From: a virus
IMG/VR virus record: IMGVR_UViG_3300047443_000115
Location: 27,589 to 91,588 of that record
Strand: one strand, 5' to 3'
DNA: 64,000 bases
Part shown: piece after piece, positions 24,084 through 30,868 of the stretch
How positions within the stretch are numbered: position 1 is the first letter of the stretch
How the letters are laid out: each line of letters begins with the position of its first letter
The notes under the pieces: model-generated
Databases searched by the model: none
The model's input: only the letters and a program-made list of their open reading frames with translations
What the model was told of the DNA's origin: nothing
Program-made: the position numbers and the translations under genes

Positions 24084-24299
24084 ATGAAGTACCGGGATCT
24101 GATCAGCAAGATCAGGAAAGCCGCGAAGCAGCTAGACATCCCCTTCGTCAAACAGCGACAGAAGGGGAGCCATCAGGTGTGGCTTTGCGGCACGACGCCC
24201 GTCGTCATCCCGAAGCACGGCGGTGAGATCAACGAGATCACTGCGATCAGCATCTGCAAGACCCTGGAAGAACCGCTCGGAGAGGGGTGGTGGAAGTGA
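24084..24299 (+). CDS. hicA: HicA-type mRNA interferase toxin
   Basis: 71 residues, normal for HicA. YRDLISKIRKAAKQLDIPFVKQRQ opens the double-stranded RNA-binding-like fold; KGSHQVW carries the catalytic His (about 29), followed by VVIPKHGGEI. Cleaves mRNA when free. Paired with hicB directly downstream and divergent from the transfer operon, so it may stabilise this module. Confidence 0.85.
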   Translation: MKYRDLISKIRKAAKQLDIPFVKQRQKGSHQVWLCGTTPVVIPKHGGEINEITAISICKTLEEPLGEGWWK

Positions 24300-24691
24300 A
24301 GACCTACCGCGTCAAGGCCCGCCGTGTCGGCAATTGGTGGGCACTCGAAGTGCCCGACCTGCCTGGCGTCTTCAGCCAGACGAAGCGGCTTGATCGGGCC
24401 GACAAGGAAGCGCGCGAGGCCATCGCGGTCATGCTCAACGTTGAACCGGACACGATCGGCGTCGACATCGATGTAGACCTTCCAAGGGAAGCGCGGGACG
24501 TCTTGCTGATGGCCCGACGCGCCCGCCAGGCCGCAAAGGAAGCCGCCGACGCGGAGCGGAAGGCGATGCAGGAAGCCGCCGCAGTTCTCACGCGCGATCT
24601 CAGCCAGCGCGATGCGGGGCGCGTCATGGGCGTCTCGTTCCAGCGCATCTCGCAGCTGCTCAACCCGATGCATGGCAAGCACGCCGGCTAG
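24296..24691 (+). CDS. hicB: HicB-type antitoxin with C-terminal HTH
   Basis: 131 residues. KTYRVKARRVGNWWALEVPDLPGVFSQ is the partial RNase-H-like HicB fold that covers the toxin; the C-terminal LSQRDAGRVMGVSFQRISQLLN is a helix-turn-helix for autorepression. The GTG overlapping the hicA stop (GTGA) is chosen over an in-frame GTG three codons earlier. Confidence 0.85.
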   Translation: MKTYRVKARRVGNWWALEVPDLPGVFSQTKRLDRADKEAREAIAVMLNVEPDTIGVDIDVDLPREARDVLLMARRARQAAKEAADAERKAMQEAAAVLTRDLSQRDAGRVMGVSFQRISQLLNPMHGKHAG

Positions 24692-24700
24692 CCACTACAC

Positions 24701-24742
24701 GCACTGAAGGCCCCCGCTCGCTTGAGCGGGGGCCTTCAGTGC
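24701..24742. terminator. 19-bp perfect hairpin between hicAB and the GntR gene
   Basis: GCACTGAAGGCCCCCGCTC and its exact complement, loop GCTT. It ends 16 bp before the stop of the converging GntR gene and serves both directions. Among the strongest terminators in the window. Confidence 0.85.
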
Positions 24743-24757
24743 GTTCGGAGAGTGGGG

Positions 24758-25531
24758 CTATACGTCGATCACGTATCGAAAGACATGGCGGTCAGTCGGC
24801 ACGCGGGAGTCGAGCACCTCCAACGGCTTGCCGCTGGAGTCGTAGGCCGTCCGCAGGATCCGCGCGATGGGAACGCCGGCCGGGATGTCCAACTGCTCGG
24901 TCTCAAAGGGCTGGGGCATGCGGATGTCGAGGTCTTCGACGAACTGGACGATACGGCGGCCGATCGGGCCGTCGGGGTTCTCTATTACCGCATTGACGCC
25001 GCCCTTGATCGGGCGAGGCTCTGCGATCGGAGTCCCGGCCACGAGGTCGCGATCGTAGTAGCCGTCCACCAGTTGCATGGGGCTGTCGTCCACAGCGAAG
25101 AGGCGGCGGCGAACCAGGACGGGCGTGCCGGTCTCGACGCCAAGCCTGCTGGCGATCTCCTCCGGGGCCGGAACCTCGGACACTTCCGTAATGGTCTGCT
25201 TGGCCCGCTGGCCCTGCGCTGCAGCCTCGGCGTTGTAGTTCGAGACGCCGGTGGCTCTGCGCTCGCGGTAGATACTGCCGACCTGGAGCATGCTGACGTG
25301 CGGTCGTTCGCGGACGAACGCGCCCTTGCCTTGGTGCGTGGTCACGAGCCCCTCCATTCGGAGGAGGGCAATGCCCTTGCGTACCGTCGCCCGGGTCACA
25401 CCGAAGCGTTCCGCCAGTTGGTGCTCCGAAGTGAGCTTGTCCCCGGGGGCCAGATCGCCCCGAAGGATCTCCGCACGCAGCTCGTTGGCGACCCGCTTGA
25501 ACGGGTGCTCCTGGTTCGGGTTGGGTGACAT
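24758..25531 (-). CDS. GntR/HutC-family repressor (KorSA-like) of the transfer module
   Basis: 257 residues. N-terminal winged helix: FKRVANELRAEILRGDLAPG, LTSEHQLAERFGVTRATVRK, GLVTTHQGKGAFV. C-terminal UTRA effector domain (about 90-250) with VRRRLFAVDDSPMQLVDGYY and RTAYDSSGKPLEVLDS. The transfer repressor KorSA of pSAM2 is also GntR-family. Palindromes of one type occur at its own start, before the transfer operon and before the rightward operon, so it is the likely master repressor. ATG chosen: the upstream TTG lies within the operator. Confidence 0.85.
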   Translation of the reverse strand: MSPNPNQEHPFKRVANELRAEILRGDLAPGDKLTSEHQLAERFGVTRATVRKGIALLRMEGLVTTHQGKGAFVRERPHVSMLQVGSIYRERRATGVSNYNAEAAAQGQRAKQTITEVSEVPAPEEIASRLGVETGTPVLVRRRLFAVDDSPMQLVDGYYDRDLVAGTPIAEPRPIKGGVNAVIENPDGPIGRRIVQFVEDLDIRMPQPFETEQLDIPAGVPIARILRTAYDSSGKPLEVLDSRVPTDRHVFRYVIDV

Positions 25532-25545
25532 CGCGCTCCTGATGG

Positions 25546-25559
25546 CCTGGATATACAAG
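25546..25559. promoter_or_regulatory. GntR-type operator at its own gene
   Basis: CCTGGATATACAAG, 15 bp before the GntR ATG. Matches the CTTGGnTATnCAAG pattern with a less perfect left arm; suggests autoregulation. Confidence 0.55.
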
Positions 25560-25589
25560 CCAGAGTAGCCGCATCGGGAGCGAATGGGA

Positions 25590-26009
25590 CTACTCCTGTG
25601 CGGCGCACCATCCTGACCAGCGGGTTACCGTGATTTCAATGACGGGGCCGCTCGGTCGAGTCTCGCGATATTGCTCGTACTTGTATATCAAAGCGCTGAC
25701 AAGTTCAGCCGCATCCTCATTCGCCAGCACGCGTGCGTGGCCATCGGCGCGCACCCACCACAGCCGATCCCAGTCGTCCTTGTAGCGGTCCACTAGGAGA
25801 GCCACGGCAGGGTTCTCCTCAATGTTCCGGAGGCGCTTCAGATCCGTGTGGCGCTTCGGCTTGTGGTCGACAGCGATGGTGACCGTGTCGCCGTCGACAG
25901 CGAAGGTCGCGGGGACGAGGTGAGGCCGGCCAGCCGCGTCGACGGTGGCCAAGCGGAGGACTCGCGCGTCGGCAAAGCGGGCTCTGCACTGCTCCTCGGT
26001 CATCTGCAT
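25590..26009 (-). CDS. PPOX-class flavin/F420-dependent oxidoreductase
   Basis: 139 residues, the usual size of the split-barrel PPOX-type family (Rv0121-like). ARVLRLATVDAAGRPHLVPA and VTIAVDHKPKRHTDLKRLRNIEENPAVALLVDRY are characteristic; binds FMN or F420. A second match to the GntR operator, CTTGTATATCAAAG, lies inside the gene at 25680. Likely cotranscribed with the GntR gene. Role in a phage is unclear: accessory cargo, or a ligand-making enzyme for the UTRA domain. Confidence 0.8.
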   Translation of the reverse strand: MQMTEEQCRARFADARVLRLATVDAAGRPHLVPATFAVDGDTVTIAVDHKPKRHTDLKRLRNIEENPAVALLVDRYKDDWDRLWWVRADGHARVLANEDAAELVSALIYKYEQYRETRPSGPVIEITVTRWSGWCAAQE

Positions 26010-26052
26010 ACCGAGACGGTACCCAGCCGCCCGGATTGCTTCATTCGCAGTA

Positions 26053-26082
26053 CTTGCATACCCATGCTGCGCAGGCTACGGT
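26053..26082 (+). promoter_or_regulatory. Promoter of the rightward operon with operator over the -35
   Basis: TTGCAT, 17 bp, TACGGT. CTTGCATACCCATG (26053-26066) covers the -35. Same layout as the transfer-operon promoter but facing right. Confidence 0.65.
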
Positions 26083-26093
26083 CATCGAGTCAG

Positions 26094-26107
26094 CTTGGGT
26101 ATCCAAG
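26094..26107. promoter_or_regulatory. GntR-type operator, downstream of the rightward promoter
   Basis: CTTGGGTATCCAAG, identical to the site at 23894 and placed the same distance beyond its -10. Supports joint repression of both operons. Confidence 0.75.
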
Positions 26108-26227
26108 TGATTCCCGGCGCTAGGCATGCAAAAGGCCGGACGGTTGCCACCGTCCGGCCGAAGATCAAGGCGGGGTGCAACCCGCCGATCAGTTGAGGTC
26201 CAACCTGCCTGGAAGGAGCGCTCTTCT

Positions 26228-26557
26228 GTGAGCGTACAACAGAGCACGTCCGTTCGACCCACCGAAACCTCTGAGGCCTCCGTCACCCCTCCCGCCGTCA
26301 CGCTTCTGGCGAAGCTGTGGCAGTCGGCACCCCTCTCCCTGCTCCTCGAAGCGGCGAACGCCCGCGTCCTGGACTCGGAGATCGACGACGACTACTTCTT
26401 CGGCAGTGCGGTGCAGCGCAAGGACGGGCGTCTGTTCCTCGTCATGCCGACCGGCCGGCCCGAGGCGGAGCGGGACACGATCGTCCGCGACCTCATGGCG
26501 CGGATGCTCCGCGTACCGCTGCCGGGCATGACGCCGACCAGGCGAGTGGCCGCATGA
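26228..26557 (+). CDS. Small protein of the GntR-controlled rightward operon
   Basis: 109 residues, GTG start with AAGGAG 9 bp before it. Disordered Ser/Thr start, then VTLLAKLWQSAPLSLLLEAA and a beta hairpin (FFGSAVQRKDGRLFLVMPTG). No family recognised. First gene behind the GntR-type promoter. Confidence 0.6.
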   Translation: MSVQQSTSVRPTETSEASVTPPAVTLLAKLWQSAPLSLLLEAANARVLDSEIDDDYFFGSAVQRKDGRLFLVMPTGRPEAERDTIVRDLMARMLRVPLPGMTPTRRVAA

Positions 26558-26889
26558 CCGACGGCAACATCCCCGACTACTACATGGAGCGCGCGCGCTT
26601 CCTCGCCACCGTCAAGGACATTGGCGAGGGGACCGAGGTGGCCGACGCGGCGCTCGACCTGATGATCAGGCTGGAGAGTTCCATCCAGTCACCCTGGGCA
26701 GTCACAGACCCGTTCGCCGCCGAGCGCTACCTCGTGGCACGCGGAGCCGACCCGGACGTCGCATCCGAGGAGGGTGTCGTCTTTGAGATCCAGATGCGCG
26801 CCCTCGTCAGCATCGGCCTCGGACGCCCCGTCCAGTCGTTCAGCGAGATCGCCGGCTGGATCGCCGAACACGTCGACACCACCCCGTAG
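26554..26889 (+). CDS. Small acidic helical protein
   Basis: 111 residues, ATGA-coupled to the gene before it. MTDGNIPDYYMERARFLATV and several acidic helices. Function unknown; probably a partner of its neighbours. Confidence 0.6.
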   Translation: MTDGNIPDYYMERARFLATVKDIGEGTEVADAALDLMIRLESSIQSPWAVTDPFAAERYLVARGADPDVASEEGVVFEIQMRALVSIGLGRPVQSFSEIAGWIAEHVDTTP

Positions 26890-26981
26890 TTGTCCGTCCC
26901 TGCCCGTACAGTCGCATGACCGCCCCCGACTGGATTCACGTCCAATCGGGGGCGGTTCGCGGACCGGTAAGGAGTCCACGC

Positions 26982-28061
26982 ATGACAACCGCATCGCGGC
27001 GGTCAGTTCGTTCGCTTGCCTGTGAGGCTGAGTTTCGGGCCCGCGTAGAAGAACTGGGGGGCTGCGTCCTCGAACCTGAATGGCTTGGGGTGCTGAATCG
27101 CCATCGCATCCGGTGCGCCCAAGGCCATGAATATGCACCGAGACCACGGTACGTCCTTCAAGGCGGCGGCATCTGTCGCACTTGCTCCGGCCTTGACCCG
27201 CGCGCAGTTGAGGCCGCCTTCCGGGCCCGCATAGCAGGGCTCGGCGGCACCATCCTGGAACCCAAATGGCTCGGGGCTGATCGGCCTCACCGCGTCCTTT
27301 GTGTCGCTGGACACGAGAGCGCGCCTCGCCCGAGCGATGTCCGCCAGGGGGATGGGATATGCAAGACGTGCGCAGGAACGGACCCACGTGCGGCCGAAGC
27401 TGCGTTCCGAGCCCGCGTCGAGGAGCTAGGCGGCACTGTCCTTGAGCCCGTATGGCTTGGGGCGCAGAAGCCTCACCGCATCCGGTGTGCCGCTGGGCAC
27501 GAAGTAATGCAGCGGCCCAACAGCATTCAGCAAGGGAGAGGCCTTTGCCGCACTTGCGCCGGGAATGATCCGAAGGTTGCCGAGGCGGAATTCCGGGCGC
27601 GCGTGGAAGAGTTGGGAGGCGTTGTTCTCGAACCCGTGTGGCTTGGAGTCAAGACGCCTCATCGAATCAGATGCTCCGCCGGGCACGAAAGCACGCCGCG
27701 ACCGTCAGCTGTGCAGCAGGGTGGAGGTATCTGCAGGCTCTGTATGGGACAGGTCTGGGATGCGTTCTACGTCCTCCTCGACGAGGAGGAGCAGATGGTG
27801 AAGTTCGGGATCACATCTGGTAACGCTCGGCCCCGCCTTGCCGGCCATGCACGGGACGGATACTGCACCCGCGTGCGGCTCATGACGGACCTGCCACTGG
27901 GTGCCGCACGGGGGCTAGAGAAGACAGTGCTCGCCACCCTGGACCTCGCCGGCGTTGAGCCGGTCCGTGGTCGCGAGTATTTCCATGTGTCGGCACTGCC
28001 CGTCATCCTTGATATCGCCGACAACTACCCGATCCCGGCGTCTAAGCCCCGACCCGCCTGA
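26982..28061 (+). CDS. Four-fold zinc-knuckle repeat protein with GIY-YIG-like C-terminus
   Basis: 359 residues, AAGGAG 8 bp before the ATG. Residues about 15-262 are four tandem repeats of 62 residues, each with FRARVEELGG, LEP-x-WLG, PHR-x-x-C-x3-GHE and a closing GICRTCAG, i.e. one C...H...C-x2-C zinc site per repeat. The last 95 residues read FYVLLDEEEQMVKFGITSGN, an Arg in RLAGHARDG, a Glu in GLEKTVLATL and REYF, the order of GIY-YIG nucleases. Probably a sequence-specific nuclease with a modular zinc DNA-reading array. Not an architecture I recognise. Confidence 0.75.
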   Translation: MTTASRRSVRSLACEAEFRARVEELGGCVLEPEWLGVLNRHRIRCAQGHEYAPRPRYVLQGGGICRTCSGLDPRAVEAAFRARIAGLGGTILEPKWLGADRPHRVLCVAGHESAPRPSDVRQGDGICKTCAGTDPRAAEAAFRARVEELGGTVLEPVWLGAQKPHRIRCAAGHEVMQRPNSIQQGRGLCRTCAGNDPKVAEAEFRARVEELGGVVLEPVWLGVKTPHRIRCSAGHESTPRPSAVQQGGGICRLCMGQVWDAFYVLLDEEEQMVKFGITSGNARPRLAGHARDGYCTRVRLMTDLPLGAARGLEKTVLATLDLAGVEPVRGREYFHVSALPVILDIADNYPIPASKPRPA

Positions 28062-28293
28062 ACATGAGCAGCCACACGTCCCGGATCGGCGAGTCCTGCC
28101 CGGCTGGCCGTGCCCATTCCAACCGCCAGCCGTAGTGCTCGACCGCTTCGATGGTGTCGGCGAGGTCGGTCAGTTCGGGTCTCTGGGTGGCTTTTACGAG
28201 CGCCCGCCACACGAACACGGTCCCGCCGGCCTCGGCTCGGTCGCGGGCGGCGGTGGCGTAGGGCATCTTCGACTGCTTGTCGCTGATCGTCAT
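28042..28293 (-). CDS. Small protein, unknown function
   Basis: 83 residues. Mixed alpha/beta: TVFVWRALVKATQRPELTDL then VEHYGWRLEWARPAGQDSPI and RDVWLLMFRR. Converges on and overlaps the zinc-repeat gene by 20 bp. No family recognised. Confidence 0.6.
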   Translation of the reverse strand: MTISDKQSKMPYATAARDRAEAGGTVFVWRALVKATQRPELTDLADTIEAVEHYGWRLEWARPAGQDSPIRDVWLLMFRRVGA

Positions 28294-28433
28294 CGCGGCA
28301 GCCTAGTGGCCCCGCCCCGAACACCCGCGCGCGTGACCGCTATCACCCGGTCGACCTGCACCGATGCCGTCAACAGGGGTGCGGTCGCGGGCGGTTCGCG
28401 GGATACTGGAAGTACCACAAACCTGGAGAAATC

Positions 28434-29000
28434 ATGAGGAAGATTCCAACGCTCTTCAAGCGGGACCCGGACGACCGCCGTCATGTGCTGCCGGAGGTGA
28501 ACGAGGGCTGTGAGTGGGTCCTCGCTGGCGAGGGTGTCGCGACCCGCAAGTTCGATGGCACGTGCGTCATGCTCCGCGAGGACGGCTCGTGGTGGGCGCG
28601 CCGCGAGGTGAAGCCGGGGAAGACGCCGCCGCCCAACTTCGTGCCGCTGTCCACCGACGAGGTGACGGGGAAGACGGTGGGCTGGGAGCCAGTCGAGCAG
28701 TCCGGGTTCGCGAAGTGGCACGCCGAGGCGGTCGAGAACTGCGGGCCCCCCGAGGGCGCTACGGGCACGTTCGAGCTGATCGGGCCAAAGGTCAACGGGA
28801 ACCCGGAGCAGAGCCCGATGCACCTGCTCGTCGAGCACGCGCACGCCGTCAATGTCGAGGTGCCGGTGCTGACGTTCGAGGGTATCCGGAAGACCGTACT
28901 GGCCCTGGCTGAGTCCGACGACTGCGAGGGCATCGTGTGGCACCACAAGGGCGGCCGCATGGTGAAGATCAAGGCACGCGACTTCCCGAAGGGAGTCTGA
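28434..29000 (+). CDS. RNA ligase-like nucleotidyltransferase (DUF5565-type)
   Basis: 188 residues. Motif I RKFDGT (Lys39 as the AMP acceptor), motif III FELIGPK (113-119), motif IV EGIVWH (165-170) and motif V VKIK (177-180), the covalent nucleotidyltransferase set without an OB fold. Small RNA ligases of this type occur in actinophages and may repair nicked tRNA. First gene of a rightward five-gene unit. DNA ligase is less likely given the size. Confidence 0.8.
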   Translation: MRKIPTLFKRDPDDRRHVLPEVNEGCEWVLAGEGVATRKFDGTCVMLREDGSWWARREVKPGKTPPPNFVPLSTDEVTGKTVGWEPVEQSGFAKWHAEAVENCGPPEGATGTFELIGPKVNGNPEQSPMHLLVEHAHAVNVEVPVLTFEGIRKTVLALAESDDCEGIVWHHKGGRMVKIKARDFPKGV

Positions 29001-29002
29001 CC

Positions 29003-29410
29003 ATGACGCTTGAGGAGCTGATCACCGCTCTCGAAGTCGAGGACCCGGCGAAGGTTGTCCGTCACGGCTTCACCAACCCGCACTCCTACCGGGGCTACTA
29101 CGTTGAGCTCGCCTTCGAGCCGGCCAGCAACGTCACGGTTGGCGCGATGCTGGCCGATGCCCGGTCGGCCCTCGGTGCGGTCTACCAGGGCTGGAAGGGC
29201 GGAGACTTCGAGATGAACGGCCACACGGACTGCTGGCTGTCGCTGGAGGGCTGCGCGTCCGGGGAGACGATCGGCCCGACGCTGCTGCGGCTGATGCTCG
29301 CCGACGCGGTCCCGGCCGCCGAGGTGACGCCCGACCGGCAGAAGCGCCCACCCATGGACCCCGTGCACATCCTCGGCATCGGAGCCCCCGCCGCCGTGGC
29401 GACGACGTGA
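29003..29410 (+). CDS. Small alpha/beta protein, unknown function
   Basis: 135 residues. LEELITALEVEDPAKVVRHG, SYRGYYVELAFEPASNVTVG, GWKGGDFEMNGHTDCWLSLEG. It resembles short actinobacterial phage proteins of unknown function. Follows the RNA ligase by 2 bp and overlaps the next gene (GTGA). Confidence 0.65.
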   Translation: MTLEELITALEVEDPAKVVRHGFTNPHSYRGYYVELAFEPASNVTVGAMLADARSALGAVYQGWKGGDFEMNGHTDCWLSLEGCASGETIGPTLLRLMLADAVPAAEVTPDRQKRPPMDPVHILGIGAPAAVATT

Positions 29411-29802
29411 CTGCCGCCCTGCATCTCGCGCACGTCCACCAGCCCCCGCCGGGCCCGAAGCGCAAGCGGAAGCGGGGCGGCCCAGGTGACGGCGACGGCC
29501 CGTTCCTGATCGTCCCGCGCGACGCCTGCGAGGCCTGCCTGGCCCACTGGCACCACAAATGCTGGGGCGCCGACCTGCTGCTGCCTGACGACGAGCGCCC
29601 CGACTGCCCGTGCCCGTGCGGTGATCCCGCCGACCCGACGGGTGAGCGGATGAGCGCTGCGGCGTGGGCGGATCTGGCGCAGCACTGCCCCGCGGCCGTG
29701 TGGCGGGCGGTTGAGGGGCAGCGGATCCGGGACGGAGTTGGCGTCCACCTGTGCGTGGCGGGCGAGGATGACCGGCATCAGGCATTCAAGGAGCGGCGAT
29801 GA
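29407..29802 (+). CDS. Cys/His-rich small protein
   Basis: 131 residues with a GTG start overlapping the upstream stop. CEACLAHWHHKCWGAD and CPCPCGDP give several possible zinc ligands, similar to a treble clef. Possibly nucleic-acid binding. Unknown family. Confidence 0.6.
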   Translation: MTAALHLAHVHQPPPGPKRKRKRGGPGDGDGPFLIVPRDACEACLAHWHHKCWGADLLLPDDERPDCPCPCGDPADPTGERMSAAAWADLAQHCPAAVWRAVEGQRIRDGVGVHLCVAGEDDRHQAFKERR

Positions 29803-30359
29803 CCACCACCGTCCTGCCCCACGCCCCGCAGGTCCGCTCAGCCTCCCTGCTGGTGGCCGTGGACCCGGTGGAGGATGCCCGCCGTCGCACGGCCGGACTG
29901 GGCGCCGTGACGGACATGGCCGCGCTGGAGCTGCTGCTCACCCTCCCGGAGGGTTTCCCGGTCCCCGTGGCGTCCCTCCCGGACCGCGACCGCCGGGCTC
30001 TCAAGCGGCTTCCTGCGGGCGTGGTGGAGGCGTCCGGGGGTGAGGTGGTCCGGCTGGCCGTGAAGCCGCTGCGGGCGGTCCTGGCGACCGTGCGGGGTAC
30101 TTGCTCCGAGACGGCCCTCGGGAAGGCGTCGAGCTTCGCCCCGTTCTGCGCCCGCCGCGTCCTCACCCGCGTCCGGCCGGAGTTCCCGGAGACCCTCATC
30201 GAGTTCGGCTTCTACGGTGTTGGCGTCACCTACCGCGCGGCCGATGGCGCTGAGGAGACGCTCGTCGAGCCACGACCGTGGCGGCCGATGCGGCACACGC
30301 CGGCTGGCTGGCGGTTCATCGAGCAGGCATACGAGCAGTACCGCCAGGAAGCGCCGTGA
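29799..30359 (+). CDS. Protein of unknown function
   Basis: 186 residues, ATGA-coupled on entry and GTGA-coupled on exit. Helical N-terminal half with MAALELLLTLPEGFPVPVAS; C-terminal half with EFGFYGVGVTYRAADGAEE. No motif recognised. Confidence 0.6.
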   Translation: MTTTVLPHAPQVRSASLLVAVDPVEDARRRTAGLGAVTDMAALELLLTLPEGFPVPVASLPDRDRRALKRLPAGVVEASGGEVVRLAVKPLRAVLATVRGTCSETALGKASSFAPFCARRVLTRVRPEFPETLIEFGFYGVGVTYRAADGAEETLVEPRPWRPMRHTPAGWRFIEQAYEQYRQEAP

Positions 30360-30601
30360 CCCCCGACCACACCCCCACTCCCCGCCTCCTCTCGTCCCGC
30401 GTCGCCGAGGCCCTGTACCTGGCGACGGTCGGCCCGCTGACGGCCATCGCGAGCGCCCTCGCCTGCGCGGCAACGGGCGGCCACCTGGCCGCGTACTTCG
30501 GCACACTGGTGGTGCTTGCGTTCGCGGCCGGCTGGTGGCATGAGCGGCCCGTCGCCTGGATCCAGCGGTGGCTCGCGCGGAAGCCGACGCCTGGCGAGTA
30601 G
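30356..30601 (+). CDS. Small membrane protein
   Basis: 81 residues, GTG start. Hydrophobic helices at about 20-40 and 43-59, then a basic amphipathic RPVAWIQRWLARK. Last gene of the rightward RNA-ligase unit. Unknown role. Confidence 0.6.
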   Translation: MTPDHTPTPRLLSSRVAEALYLATVGPLTAIASALACAATGGHLAAYFGTLVVLAFAAGWWHERPVAWIQRWLARKPTPGE

Positions 30602-30646
30602 CCGCGCGCAGCAATCAGCCCCCGGTCCGTGGACTCGGGGGTTGTG

Positions 30647-30853
30647 TCACGTCTCGGGCAGCGTCTCCTGCGGCACCTCGAACCGCCCGACGCCCGGCCC
30701 GACCCTGATCCCGAGCTTCTGCCGGCACCGCGGCCCAAGCCTGTACAGCCGCGAGATGCGGTCGTGCAACTCCTCGTCGCACTCGTCGCACGGAACGACG
30801 ACGCGCCCCGTCGCCAGCTCGTTGGAGCGGGCGAGGAGCGCGTCAGGGGTCAT
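30647..30853 (-). CDS. Small zinc-knuckle-type protein
   Basis: 68 residues. CDECDEELHDRISRLYRLGPRC gives a Cys-x2-Cys and a further Cys; the sequence type with LGPRCRQKLG recurs in actinobacterial phages. Likely nucleic-acid binding. Starts 15 bp after the glycosyltransferase gene. Confidence 0.65.
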   Translation of the reverse strand: MTPDALLARSNELATGRVVVPCDECDEELHDRISRLYRLGPRCRQKLGIRVGPGVGRFEVPQETLPET

Positions 30854-30868
30854 GGGTCCAGTGTGCGG

